From: Echinarachnius parma
Lineage: Eukaryota > Echinodermata > Echinoidea > Clypeasteroida > Echinarachniidae
Length of the DNA: 64,000 nt
Direction: 5' to 3'
Assembly: GCA_037951105.1 (NCBI GenBank)
Contig: JBAMJV010010538.1
Coordinates: 38,038 to 102,037 of the forward strand
Shown piece by piece: positions 44,007 to 55,720 of this stretch. Positions within the stretch are counted from its first letter, which is position 1. Each line of letters starts with the position of its first letter. Below the pieces are notes generated by a model, which did not search any database, was not told where the DNA came from, and was given only the letters and a program-made list of their open reading frames with translations. The translations under genes were made by a program, and so were the position numbers.

Positions 44007-44165
44007 GAGGCCCATATTCATAAAAGGTTGTTACACCTGAGGCCCATATTCATAAAACCATAATACCTTAGTTCCATGCTTAGTGCATTTCAAATGGTAT
44101 AATTTAGTGTGCTAGAAATAGTTTTCCTATTCCCCAACTAGGTTAACTGATTTAGCCCTAATAGG
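44007..44165 (+). mobile_element. Partial TATTCATAAA-type MITE with a duplicated 5' end
   Basis: GAGGCCCATATTCATAAAA occurs twice (44008 and 44039). Then TACCTTAGTTCCATGCTTAG and CCCCAACTAGGTTAACTG match the left half of 16936-17193. No right end. Confidence 0.7.
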
Positions 44166-44169
44166 TACA

Positions 44170-46170
44170 GGTCTACTATGTTAATTATTAACATTATTAT
44201 TAAAAACAAGTTTCCATGTAGAATACAATGTTTTTAGTTTTAGCCTACGTGTACAAAAATGTGTGAAACCAGGAATACAATTTAGACAAATTCCACAAAC
44301 AATTCACATCCCTTACGCTATTTTGTTCTTCTCCCAGCTCCATGCACCCATGATCTACCTTTCCCTAACAAGCTTCCTGCGCCTAGCTAGCCATACTTAA
44401 GTGTTCAGGACACCACTAAGTGATTTTGTCAACTCTGCCAATTTGCAATTGTCCGGACAAATCTGTCAATATTGAATGACATCGACTCCGCTTTTCGCGT
44501 CTTTCAACCAAGAATTCGCGCTAAAAGGGTTCACCTCTGTCCCTCCTCCTCCTTTCAAAGACGTCAAAACTTGACTCACTTCTGTTGTAGTCCAGCAGTT
44601 TTTTTATTTATATTTCTGTGGGACCCTTAAAGCTACATTAACGGTTTAGGGAATCCTCTCATTAAAAAAATCACAGTATTTGCTTGTATATTGTCAAGTA
44701 GGTAAAAATATAACATATACTTACAAATTATATGAAAAGACACAATAAAAAATCCAATATCAAAGCTGAAGTATGGACTTAAATTGTACTTTTCAGTACC
44801 TGAAGAAATAAACTAGTACCTAGCCCACATGGACAATACAATCATTACATAACAATCAACAGCATTTATAATGAGCTTAAAATATTACTTCTCTATTGTT
44901 TAATTATTACAAAGAGTACAACATCTTCCTTTTTTTACCACACCCCAATTGTGTACATACTGTACTACACAACCCTGTATAATTTAGGTGATTTTGATGG
45001 TTCTCTCTGATGTTTTTAGAAACTTTCCAAAACCGTAATGTGCTTTAAGTTAAATCCCAGCGAGGTCCCAGTCGACCCATTGCTTTGCTAGCGATGAGAA
45101 AATATTTGAGTAGATGGTAGATCAGTCAACAGTCAAGCAAACATCCAGTTAAAAAGAGTTGAGTTTGCATTGCAACTGCATCCAGTCAACCTACATCGAT
45201 CAAACTCTGGTGTCTTTCTACTATGCATACATAGGGGTTCGGCAAATGGGAATTCACAAATTTTGTCCCTTTAAAAAGCTTTCTTACTCACCAAAAGGTG
45301 AATTATTGTAAAGTGAGTTATTGAAGAATACTCACAAACTACAATATGTTTACCATCTTAGGTATTGAGGGTTAAGGATCAATCATTTCGTGCTCAGATG
45401 TATAAACAGGAAACAGAAACCGTTTTGCTTTACATTTACAGATTGTAATTCAAATAATAAACATTTTCAAACAAACAAAAGGGTATATTAATTTTAGATC
45501 AAATATCCACTGATATTAACTAAAACCCAGTACGCTTTATTTGTTTCTCCATGTACGAATGAACGTGGTCAAACTGCAACTGAGCTACAGTTATAACTTT
45601 AACAATATTTCACAAAGGAGATTTTTAAAAAGGCAGGCAATAAAATCACTACGTGGGCTTTAGGGTATGCACCCCACGAGACAAGATAAATGTCAGAGCC
45701 AATAATTTGTAAAAAAGCATTCAACTTGTTTTTCCAATATCCATATTTTCTTCTCTACTCTACTCTGAGCTTTCCATGGATCCAAAAGAAGAAAAAAAAT
45801 GAATAAAGCCAGAGACAATTTAACTCGACCTTGTCCATATCTGCAATGCCTGGATTGCAAATGAACATCGGGGCATGCAGGTTCAACGCAAATGCATTGT
45901 GCGTCGCGTCTGAGCCCTTCGTCATTTGGTAGAAACAAACAATAATGTAGACACTAAGCCCTTCATTGGGCAGAAACAATAAAACCCCTAGAGGAATTTT
46001 AAATCCACATTATGTGTGCCTACAATGTAGTCCTAGCTGACAGAATTATGGAGCAGGCCAATTTTATGGTATACAACACGTATCATACATACGGTATTTA
46101 TTTGGTAAAAAGAAATGGAAAAGTATTCAAGACGTCATGCGTGCAAACTCAGAGAAAGAAATATGGAGGT
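44170..46170. other. AT-rich spacer, nothing recognised
   Basis: About 2 kb with no transposon ends, exon or RNA that could be supported. 45693-45979 on - has an open frame of simple composition without a domain. Confidence 0.4.
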
Positions 46171-46176
46171 AGCAGT

Positions 46177-46255
46177 TTAACCAGTTCCCGACTAGATTTC
46201 ACAATTCCCCATAGAGTTGACACAGGGCCGAACAGGTCTTCAAGCCAATGTGTTA
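46177..46255 (+). mobile_element. TTAACCC mini-element, CCATAGAGTTGACAC subtype
   Basis: TTAACCAGTTCCCGACTAG, TTCCCCATAGAGTTGACACA, then CAATGTGTTAAAA. Confidence 0.55.
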
Positions 46256-46310
46256 AAAACATCCATGTAAATGTATGTGCAAGCATGTTTACGAAGGATA
46301 AGCAACTAAA

Positions 46311-46560
46311 CGGGGTAATTTACGGCATTACCTGGGCCCTTATTCCCATGTAAACTTCGCTAACGTTACTTAAATATATTCACATAATGTAGAGACAGAA
46401 ATATAGCAGCAGAATTTTAAATACATACAAGGTATGTTGTATGAGAGATAGGAGGCAAGCTATCAAAACCAAAGGCTAAGCCCAAAGTCACGAGAGGTGA
46501 TTTACGATATTACGGATCCCATTTTCCACATATACACCTCCGCTAGCGTAGCTTTAATCA
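46311..46560 (+). repeat. Direct pair GATTTACGATATTACGG..CGCTAGCGTA
   Basis: GGTAATTTACGGCATTACC..CTTCGCTAACGTTAC (46315-46370) and GGTGATTTACGATATTACGG..CTCCGCTAGCGTAGC (46494-46552) are diverged direct copies about 180 bp apart. The second continues into GC-richer unique DNA to about 46960 with open frames but no recognised domain. Confidence 0.6.
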
Positions 46561-47334
46561 CGCGATTACCTGCCAATACCGCTGCTTATCGCGATCATAA
46601 ACTGTTGAATTTTGATGTATTTATGGCTCCATTACAGGAGGTAGACGGTGGCACATTGCAGCGTAAACATTCGCATATGTTGCCCTTCATGCGTGATTTA
46701 GCCCACACATTTTTCTAGTGCGTGGGACTACAGCTTATTTTTATCAAGCCTTCCTAAACACATGGGCGGACGTGTCATCGCCACTTGATTGTAAACAAAG
46801 CTTCAATTCCTCGTTCTACAAACATTGGGCCGAGGTTTATGACAGATTAGTGTTATGTGCAGTCAAAACTTCTAATTTGGGAATCATGATGAAACGGAAA
46901 GAAAATTTCACTTACTCAACTCGATCGCTGGAAAGACAACAAAGAGTGCATGCTCAGCTTCCATAATATACAAATTAATGCACATCGATCTAATTCATTT
47001 CACACATCACTGCATGCACTGTACTGCACAGTTACTAAACAACCAATGCTATCGGGCCTACTGCATGGCAGTGCTATAATGTCTATCAATAGTTATTAAT
47101 GTTCAAATGCTCAACGTTCAATGCTCAAAATTAGCACAGGGCCACTAGAATTATTTGGGGAGCTACCTAATTCACCATCATTTAATTCCATTTCTATTTT
47201 CCATTTCGCATTAGAATACCCCCCTTACTCGTTCGAGTTGCGTGAGGCACGGCCCAAAAATTACCTCCGTGAACAAATGTGCTTAGCACTTGACTTCTAG
47301 ATATTAAACTCCCTCTTTGGTTGCCCACCTCCTT

Positions 47335-47660
47335 GAAGGGGTTTACATTTGCTGTTCACTTCAATGGAAGAACACTCAATCTATCATTTTCTCTCTCCAT
47401 TCCTTTCTCTTCCCTTTTTTCCCTATCCGTTAGTTTCTCTTTTCTTGTTCTTTCTCCCTCTATTGTCTTTATTCTTTCAGGTTTACATTTGCTGTTCACT
47501 TCAATGGAAGAACACTCAATCTATCATGTTCTCTCTCCATTCCTTTCCTTCCTTTATTTCATATCGGTTAGTATTCTCCTTGTTCTTGTTCTTTCTCTCT
47601 CTACGTTTGCTGTTCACTTCAATGGAAGCACACTCTATCTATCATTCTATCTCCCTCCCA
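47335..47660. repeat. Three-copy tandem repeat of about 118-140 bp in CT-rich DNA
   Basis: TTTGCTGTTCACTTCAATGG, then AAGAACACTCAATCTATCAT, recurs at 47348, 47488 and 47606 with CT-rich spacers. The 173- and 197-codon frames across it are repeat translations. Confidence 0.92.
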
Positions 47661-48020
47661 TTTTCGTCACCTTTTCCCAATTTCTCATTTCCTCTCTTTC
47701 ACTCCCCCCTTTCCTTGCCTTTCCCATTCTCTCGTTCTTTAAATTTGCTCTTGGAATCTCTCTCTCTCTATCTTTCTTTCATTCTTTTCCACTTCTCCTT
47801 GTTCTCCTCTCTCTCTCTCTCTTTCATTATAGTAAATTCTAGAGCTGTGGTGCCTTTGAGAAGACATTCAGATTTCTCTCTTTCCCTTCCCCCCCCCCCC
47901 CCCCTCCCTTCTCTTTCCCTCTCGTTAACTCTCTTTTACTAACTACAGTCAGTGAATACAAATACATGTTGTCAAGGTCTAATCCTTCTTTTTTCTTTCC
48001 TTCTCTCCCTCTCGCGCATT
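47661..48020. repeat. Polypyrimidine tract
   Basis: C- and T-rich DNA with CTCTCT runs and about 16 C at 47889-47904. Confidence 0.85.
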
Positions 48021-48654
48021 CTTTTTTTGTTGAAATAATAAGAATGTTCTCTCCCTAAATAAACATGCGCTGCAAGAATGAAGTGGGCACACAGTAACCC
48101 CCCTTAGGGTGGAAGCCACATTGTGCAAATATGTACAGGTACATAATGTGTGTTATTTGTAAGTCCCATGTTGTCATACATACATGCTGTGCCAAAGGAT
48201 ACTAGTTACTGTAGCTAGTTGTCCGTAGGCAAAACAATTACATACATGTGTACAAGGATGTCTACTGAAGAGTAACTGATGGAAAAATAAAATAAAAAAG
48301 ATAATAAGGCATACTGAACCAATTATTTTAAAGAAAAAAATATCACATTTTGTCATCATATATTTGCATTTCCGATGATGAGAAAAATATGAGAACAAAA
48401 ACATACTACATGTAGTTGGCAGCTCTGCTTGTATCGTACTCAAACACTACTGCAAAGCTCATGAGGGAGTTATAAATGAGCACATTAGGCATACATTAAT
48501 AATGCATTTACACTTCCTTAATATCTGTATAAGATGTGTACATTGTGTAGATCCAACTTGGCCTATTAGGCCTATATCTTTCTTATAATATCACCAGTAG
48601 GATCTGCAATCATATCATGATACTGGTTTTTGGAGTAGAGCACATTTGTACAGT

Positions 48655-48930
48655 ACTTGTAAACAAGGGCTGTAAATAATGTTGATAGAGGGCTTTCAAG
48701 CATGTGTATTCACACATTTCAAGATATGGTACCAGTGGTGTGTTACAGGCCAAGATGACTTGTAAACAAGTGATGTAAATAACTCAGATAGAGGGCCTGA
48801 TTGTGACCTACTACATAATTTCTTTATAAATTCAACTTACAGAAATTGTTTTGCCTAGTTATACCAGTGTGGTGCACCAGGGCCCACTGGATGACTAGTA
48901 AACAAGCGCTGTCAATAATTGAAATGGATG
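48655..48930. repeat. Three-copy diverged tandem repeat of about 103-136 bp
   Basis: ACTTGTAAACAAGGGCTGTA, AATAAT and GATAGAGGGC-like blocks, with cores at 48655, 48758 and 48894. Confidence 0.75.
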
Positions 48931-49345
48931 GCCTGAAAAATATAATGCAATCAGGAGAAGTTATCCTCACTTTATCATGCATGTTTTTCTTCTTCCGTAA
49001 CCCCTCTTAATGAGCCAGTCCATTTAAATCTCATTTCTTATCTGACTGATTCGAGTCTCTCTCTCTCGCTCTCGCTGAGAAAGTGATTTGGGTTACCTCT
49101 ATTAACAAGACACCTATCTGAGATGCTTTAACCTTAATCATTACCATCTCAAATTCCATCATGTACGGATGTTTAATTGCCCAGATGTTCTCCCTTCAAC
49201 ATTTTTTTTCTTTGATCAGGTAAATGTCTCTCTCCTTCAGAATGTATTTGTAATATCCTTCTCCTTTGTTCCTTTCTCCTCATTTTGGACATCTCCTTTA
49301 TTTCTTCATTCTATTTCTCACCCATTTTATATATGCCTTTATTTC

Positions 49346-49481
<136 letters not shown>

Positions 49482-49717
49482 CCTGTCCTCTAACCCATCT
49501 CCACCGTAGTACTGTGATGTACTGTACATGATGACTTGAACAGGCACTATGGGGTCCTCTCTTTGAGAGACTAGCGTAACCTGCTGTGGCAAAAAAAAAA
49601 TGCAGTTTACTAATCACCGATTGTGCAAGTGCTGCAATGCTGTCCCGCGATGATCCATCATTAGGGAAGAGTAGTTGATAGCTGGGCGTGAACTCTGCAC
49701 TTACTTAAACGCTTTTA

Positions 49718-50025
49718 CAGTTGGCTCTAGCACGTTCAAGCTTGTCGTGCATGGGGATGCTACGGGGATGCGACATCGCGGTTCGCCATTTTGATCTCTA
49801 GAGGCTAGTTTGTGCACACTATATATGCATTTACAGTTGGCTCTCGTACTTTATAGCTTGTTTTGCATGGGGCTGCTACGGGGATGCTACATCGCGGTTC
49901 GCCATTTTGATCTAGGCTAGGTAGTGCACAATAGGCTCTAGTACTTTATACTTTATAACTTGTCTTGCGTGTGGATGCTACAACGCGGTTCGCCATTTTG
50001 AACTAGGCTACTGAGTTTGTGTGTA
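49718..50025. repeat. Three-copy tandem repeat, one YY1-like site per unit
   Basis: Each unit has CTCTAGTACTTTATA-like sequence, GCATGGGGATGCTACGGGGA (shortened in unit 3), CGCGGTTCGCCATTTTGATC, and CTAGGCTAG-like sequence. CGCCATTTTG lies at 49784, 49900 and 49991; its reverse complement CAAAATGGCG fits the YY1 consensus. A separate CAAGATGGC is at 50084. Confidence 0.88.
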
Positions 50026-50129
50026 CTGCCTATTAAACACTGAGCCAGTGTGTATTATGCACCGTCCATACGCAAGGCGTTCGCAAGATGGCACCGCGCA
50101 TCTGTTTTACACGAATCCCAACTACCTTT

Positions 50130-50216
50130 AACTCTCCACCCATTTGGGTGACACTCGGGCTATATGGTCTTTGGAGAATGTGGCCTACAAAGGGTTAAAG
50201 GTTGAATGGGTTAACT
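50130..50216 (+). mobile_element. TTAACCC-type mini-element
   Basis: CACCCATTTGGGTGACACTC, GGGCTATATGGTCTTTGGAG and GGTTGAATGGGTTAAC. It shares its right TTAA with the next element at 50211. Confidence 0.55.
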
Positions 50217-50301
50217 CTTAACGTGCCAGGGATTTTAATGCTCTATGGCATTTGTGTGTATTGTAACTCGTAAAAATGCGAACTTGGCACTCAAGGAGTT
50301 A
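50211..50301 (+). mobile_element. TTAACTC mini-element, GTGCCA subtype
   Basis: TTAACTCTTAACGTGCCAGG at the left is inverted as CTTGGCACTCAAGGAGTTAA at the right; inside, GCTCTATGGCATTTGTG. A related copy is at 58374-58466. Confidence 0.75.
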
Positions 50302-50327
50302 AAGTTAAAATAAATAGCCACCGTTTA

Positions 50328-50435
50328 ACCTGATCAGGGCCCATCCCCAGTAATACTACAGTATGTCTGCAATCTATGGAGAGTGCATGTTAAATGCCAA
50401 AATCCAATCAATCTTGACCAGGCTGCACTAATAGG
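50328..50435 (+). mobile_element. Diverged TTAACCC-family relative
   Basis: GATCAGGGCCCATCC, GCAATCTATGGAGAGTGCAT and AATCAATCTTGACCAGGC. Confidence 0.45.
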
Positions 50436-50696
50436 TCATTGTTCAAATATGACAATTATGATTTAGTGGGCTTGTGCCTTATGTATGATGTAGAGATTTG
50501 CAGATTTGAGGATATTATATGAATATCCAGGTGACAATATTGGATCTCGACCCATTTATGGCACAACATTCGACATACATGTACACCTGATATAAGGGAT
50601 GTCGAACGAATGGCAGAGACATTATTTCTCACTATAGCACTGCACATTTTTGCATGTGCAGAGATGACATGGATGAACATGACACAACATGAACTC

Positions 50697-51150
50697 CGAG
50701 CTATGGGGCGAGGACATTACACGTTCCAAGACATATGCCATCTGGACCTGGGTTTAACTTGCCTTTCAGATCACATATGTCACAAAACCAGTTCAAACGT
50801 TCAGTTTATCTGTTTACGTGAACATTAGCGTGCAAATAAGACATTAATCAACATTACACAGTGGTCCATGAACTATTAGCTATGGGGTTGGGACATTGGG
50901 TGTTCTAGAAGACTAGAACATAATATTATATGCTAACTGGACATGGGTTTAACTTGACTTTCACATCAAATATGTCACAAAAAACAGTTCATATCAATGT
51001 GATATAGTAACCTTTTTGACACTTAAAAATGTTTATGTGCACAGATCATATTAAAAACATCATAAACTGAAATGTTGGTGAACCTCAAGCTATGTGGCAA
51101 GGCCATAATGTATTCCAATGTGCATACCATCTGGACATGTATGGATAAAT
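50697..51150. repeat. Three-copy diverged tandem repeat of about 180-210 bp
   Basis: AGCTATGGGG(C/T)GAGGACATT, CATCTGGACCTGGGTTTAAC, then AATATGTCACAAAA blocks. Cores at about 50701, 50880 and 51091. Confidence 0.8.
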
Positions 51151-51474
51151 CTTCACTTGTATATATTATATTATTGAATTACATTTAATTTCACTTCCAT
51201 TTTGGTATGTTTGGTATGTTAGTCCAAGAACGAAAACCTAATGAAACACAATTGACATTTAAGGGTGGTTGTAGTTTAACTTGTTAAAGGACTATTTAAT
51301 TCTGACATAACAGAATTTCAGTCCAAGAACAATCCTGAATATCTAACGAAAACCCAATGAAACGGGTTTCTGGTAAAAAATAACAAGTCTTATAATTTAA
51401 CAAAGGGTAGTGTACACAGTACACTTTCAATGCACTATGCACATTATCTGTCTGGAAGATCTGCAGACATTTAA

Positions 51475-51706
51475 GGACCGGTCACATATCGCCGGATAGC
51501 GTAAACGGATGCCCGACGAATAAAAAAATTGCGAAATCAAACCGGTGGTGAAAGTTGTCTCCATTGCTTCATGCACAAAACATTCTGCATGATAGAACAA
51601 CATGCGGAATGGACAAGAAACGCATACGAACGCAGACAAACGGATTGAAAAATGTACTCTTCGTCGGGCATCCGTTTACACTATCCGGCGATGTGTGACC
51701 AGGGCT
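51475..51706. mobile_element. MITE, CCCGGTCACATATC ends, copy 2
   Basis: GGACCGGTCACATATCGCCG at the left, CCGGCGATGTGTGACCAGGG at the right. The interior GAAAGTTGTCTCCATTGCTT is the reverse of the block in 7063-7285. Confidence 0.75.
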
Positions 51707-51984
51707 TTAATGCCATCCTTACATTTCCGATGTCAAAGGATCAGTCCCCAGGCTTGCTAGAGTGTCACATCCAAAGTCAGGGCCACTCGTCAAAAACATA
51801 TAAATCACAGATTAATTTCACAGGAGTCCCAGATTTATTATTAACGCGTCAAAGACTATACAGTAGATCTAGACAATTTTTTTGATTGTGCGGGTAGAAT
51901 AATAGGCATTCCCCGTAGACACCAGCCCACAAGTACATACATGCATGCATGTATGTTTGTTCGGGAGCAGTGATCGAGTGAACC

Positions 51985-52075
51985 CGTTGATCAGGACTAT
52001 TTAATTTGGTAAAAAGGCACATTCTCCATAGACACACCCCAAGGATGTCCAACAATCAGCCTGGACTGGGTTAAT
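51985..52075 (-). mobile_element. TTAACCC mini-element, reversed copy
   Basis: TTGATCAGGACTATTTAATT, CACATTCTCCATAGACACAC, then CAGCCTGGACTGGGTTAA. Confidence 0.6.
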
Positions 52076-52321
52076 GAAATATCAATTTTGTTTTCTTCCG
52101 TAGATCGCACTAACAAGTAACAATGGTCGTAAACATGATGCAATCTAGGTTACCAATCATGTGACTATGATACCATGAACCTACTCCAGGTTCATGATGA
52201 TACCATCCATGTTACAGAGGGATGAACATTCTTGACAACAATTAATACTACTATTGGTACCTGGAGTACTGTACGTGTACTTAAACTTGTTGATGGGAAT
52301 CGCACAGACTGAGGGGGTAAA

Positions 52322-52677
52322 GGGTTAATAATAATCTATTTATATAGCGCCTATCACGATTGATAATCATCTCTAAGCGCTTTACAATTATATTATTACC
52401 CCGGTCATAGGATACAATGCAAACCAGCGCACATTGTGTGCACCATCTCCACTCCCTGGGGAGTATTCCTTCCAAGCGCTCAGTGGGCTCAAGAAGATCG
52501 TTCACATAAAGGCTTTCACCTCCTACCGGTCCCCATTTATTATACACCTGGGTAGAGAGCAGCAATAGTGGATAAATTGTCTTGCTGAAGGACAAACGCC
52601 GTGGGCAGGGTTCGAACTCGGGATCTCATGATCGGAAAGCGCGCGCTCTACCAATCTTGCCACACCACATCCACTAG
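52322..52677 (-). mobile_element. tRNA-derived SINE, nearly full length
   Basis: On - the head reads GGTGTGGCAAGATTGGTAGA (A box) and then GATCCCGAGTTCGAACCC (B box). A body of about 220 bp includes GGAATACTCCCCAGGGAGTG and AGCGCTTAGAGATG. It ends in TATATAAATAGATTATTATT, an AT-rich tail. The body is found again as a fragment at 21283-21325. Confidence 0.85.
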
Positions 52678-52679
52678 GT

Positions 52680-54025
52680 TAAAGGGAGCTAGAACCTTGA
52701 GTCTGATTTGACCAAACTCACTTGCAAATCTAGTTGCTCTCATGCATGCATGGCTTGTTTTCCTCTTGCTAATATCAAAACATGAAACCAGTTTCAATTT
52801 TAGTAGTAGTAGTAGGTGTGCCAAAAGACTTTTTAAGACTAGGTCGAAGTTAATAATATACCTGTATTATGCACCCTGCCCAGTACCAAGGAATCACATT
52901 ACACTCCTAAAGCAGAAGCTGGTAGTAAGTAAGGGTATTCTCTATAATGATGCCATCTAGCTAATGGTTCTTGCAGCATTGCTCTGACATCCGAGCCGTG
53001 GAAAGGGGGCCCCCTAAGCCGCCAAACATTCTCTATTAGCGATGTCATGTACAATTATCTAGACGCATCCGCAAGAAAACAAACCTACCCCCGCTGGGGT
53101 TAAGCTAGTTACGGATTGGGGGAACGCAGCCTCATTTATTTTCATAACTGTGAAAGTATTTTCTTTATTATATTTACATGCAGATTTCTTTCTTCCGGGC
53201 AAGACAGGATTTTTTAAAGGTAGAGATGGCATCATTGCAGCTCAGAGAGAACATGCTTTTGTTTTCTCACTCCAGGCATGATATATATTAATTTTTAGCG
53301 ATAAATATTGTTTGTATATATCACACATTGATTTGTTCTTTCTTTCTCAAAGTCAATTAGCTGGATTATACAGCTCATTTTCATGTATTTCAGTTTTATG
53401 TGTGTACACTACATCTAGAGTATGACAACTTTGTTTTTGTGAGTGTTTTTTTTTTTTTTAGTGTTTGTAATTTAATTATAATGTTCATATGACTTTAGTG
53501 TTCTTGAAGCATTTTAGTTGTGCATGCATTGGTGAGCATGTACACACACACATAAATAGGGGCTTTTATGTCTGTGATTGTAGTTGTACAGTAGAAGTTT
53601 TCTTGTGTTCACACAATGTCCGTCAATCTTTCTGTATGTCTGTCAGTGTACTCCTATCCTTACTTGTGCTGTTCAAATCAAGGAAAATAGTTGTACTGTA
53701 CTGTACACAACACATCTGGCTTCCTACTTAGCCGTATAAACATACAAAATATTTGTACAAATAAGTTAACTATATGTGGAGCATTAGTAAATATACATCT
53801 TCAAGTGGAACAAAAACAGTTGTCTATTTTATCATGATTATTTTCTTTCAAACTGATAAAATTGTGAAGCAATGCTTGAGATATATATTCATTAAGTGAC
53901 ATAACACTTTCTTAGTAAGTTTCTAATTAATGTAAATATACACTGACTAAACATGATTGATATGTCAATCATTGCTTTATCTGAATTAAATATCCATTCC
54001 TTTTTGGATAAGTTAAATAACCAGT
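52680..54025. other. Unique DNA, no supported gene
   Basis: 52990-53125 is GC-richer (GCCGCCAAACATTC, GACGCATCCGCAAG). The rest is AT- or TG-rich. No exon or element ends were supported. Confidence 0.4.
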
Positions 54026-54030
54026 TTGAG

Positions 54031-54364
54031 CCCCGTTGCAGAAATGGACTTTGCAATCGATTGTAAATTGCAAGTAATTGCAAGTCAGATCATGTGACTA
54101 AATGTGCAGATCTGATTGGTTCAAATCAGGGTAGGAAATATATGGGGGCTGAGGGCGATTTTGCTGCCTTATTTTCAAAATAGCCCCCTAAAATCAGTAG
54201 GTAGCCCCTAAAATTACCATAGGGTATTTTGTTAAATATTTTGTGATATCCATCAGATTGAAAAAGTAGCCCCCTCAAATACAACATTTATTCCTGCACA
54301 ATTGGTTCAAATGTGGATATTTTCTGACTTGCAATTAATTGCTCTTTCTGGCACAACAGGGCCC
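54031..54364. mobile_element. MITE of the GGGCCCCGTTGC group, split by an insert
   Basis: CCCCGTTGCAGAAATGGACT at the left; AATTGCTCTTTCTGGCACAA then CAGGGCCC at the right. The centre GCAGATCTGATTGGTTCAAA matches the group and is cut by 54127-54300. Confidence 0.8.
54127..54300 (+). mobile_element. Word-repeat element, TAGCCCC type, with 12-bp target duplication
   Basis: ATTGGTTCAAAT is present on both sides (54115-54126, 54301-54312). Comparison with intact relatives shows it was single before insertion. Starts CAGGGTAGGAAATATATGGG; TAGCCCC/GGGGGCT words occur four to five times; ends ATTTATTCCTGCACA. Confidence 0.82.
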
Positions 54365-54527
54365 AGGACTGGTCCCGAAAACACTTGGAATGAGATCTAT
54401 GTATGGAGAATGCATATATTAGTCTTGATTGCGTTAACTCATTCAAGACTTACAATATGGGCTAGGGTTTATGGAGAATGCTATATGTTATAAAAGCACA
54501 AACGTACTATAATCTTGAATGGGTTAA
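54361..54527 (+). mobile_element. Two adjacent TTAACCC mini-elements sharing a GTTAAC junction
   Basis: First: CAGGACTGGTCCCGAAAACA to TTAGTCTTGATTGCGTTAAC (to about 54437). Second: GTTAACTCATTCAAGACTTA to AATCTTGAATGGGTTAA, with GGGTTTATGGAGAATGC inside. Confidence 0.65.
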
Positions 54528-54899
54528 AATCCTGTAGGGGTTCACACATAGGACATTGTGTCCCTGTAGGTCATTTAAGATGATGTCCATCCATTTCAAA
54601 CTTACGTTAGTTATAATGAGTAAACGATGGACAGATAAATTATAATCGCAAACAAATTATCTCATAATGAGTAAGTGTTAAGTGCGTAATGATTCAGCTA
54701 TCATAATTTAATACACGATACATTGAACATGTATCAAATTGTAAGTTGCATACGTGAATGCACACATGTGTGCGTATATCATGTTAATTTCATGAGGTAT
54801 TGATTTTCGAAGATGATGGCATTTTAATTCTCCTTTTCGTCCCTGGACATTGCGACAAACAACAAAGCTTGACTCATTGAACCCAAAGGCAAGTATGTG

Positions 54900-54935
54900 T
54901 AATCTTATAAGCGCCACCCCCCCCCCCCCCCCTCC
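54900..54935 (+). repeat. Poly-C run
   Basis: About 16 C at 54917-54932 followed by TCCCTCC. No element ends identified. Confidence 0.9.
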
Positions 54936-55424
54936 CTCCATGGGCGAATGTGTGTGGACCACCCAACAGCGGCCTGTGGATGATATATAAGATGCGCACA
55001 GCATCTAGCTAGCTAGCGTCACTGCAATATAAACTTGCAATATATATGTGTTACATGAACTTGATATGTGCAGACGCGCTCAGTCACATTCATCATGTGA
55101 TGCGAGCGCATTTTGGCAGGACAGTAACTGTGCATCATCCATTTAGAGAGCAACAAGGTCATATAATTTATCAAGTGGCATTGTTAGGTGTAAGACTTTG
55201 TGACCTTCTGACACCAAAAATACACTTATATAATCCATATGCAATCCATCTTACACAGTTGAGCAACAAAAATGAGATATAAGTAGGCATATTGCGCAAG
55301 CCTGTCTGATGTATGTCGCACATGGCCCGCGGGAGCATGTTCAAGGTCGAGCTCGGCTCTCACGTTTCATAATTATGTTCTCTACCAGACCCCCGCCCCA
55401 CTTACCTCCCTCCATGTTCCGACA

Positions 55425-55600
55425 TTAACCCATATATTCTCTTCAGGATTCTCAAACCCATATACTTTGTACTGCATAGCCCACCAGGTTACTGTATACT
55501 GTAGGCAAGGGGTTACCCCCTTCCCTTCAAGGTTTTGAAAAACCCATAGAATTTGTACATATACCCCACCAGGTTTTCATCTAGGCAAGGGGTTTTATAA
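55425..55600. mobile_element. TTAACCC mini-element and a second diverged copy
   Basis: TTAACCCATATATTCTCTTC, CCCACCAGGTTACTG and GTAGGCAAGGGGTTACC (55425-55515). Then AAACCCATAGAATTTGTACA, CCCCACCAGGTTTTC and CTAGGCAAGGGGTTT (to 55600). Confidence 0.6.
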
Positions 55601-55639
55601 CCAATTTTGTATGTTTTGATTAAAAGTCATGATTTGATT

Positions 55640-55720
55640 TTGGTATTATAACAAATATAGCATTCTCCATAGACCCAAGCCTACAGGTGCATTATGGGGG
55701 ACCAGTGCTGAATGAGTTAA
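55640..55720 (-). mobile_element. TTAACCC mini-element, reversed copy
   Basis: GCATTCTCCATAGACCCAAG, then CCAGTGCTGAATGAGTTAAA. Confidence 0.6.

Noticed and set aside
47321-47942. 173- and 197-codon frames rich in Ser, Leu and Phe
   Set aside because: They cross a tandem repeat and a CT-rich tract; frequent LSLS/SFSL runs reflect pyrimidine bias.
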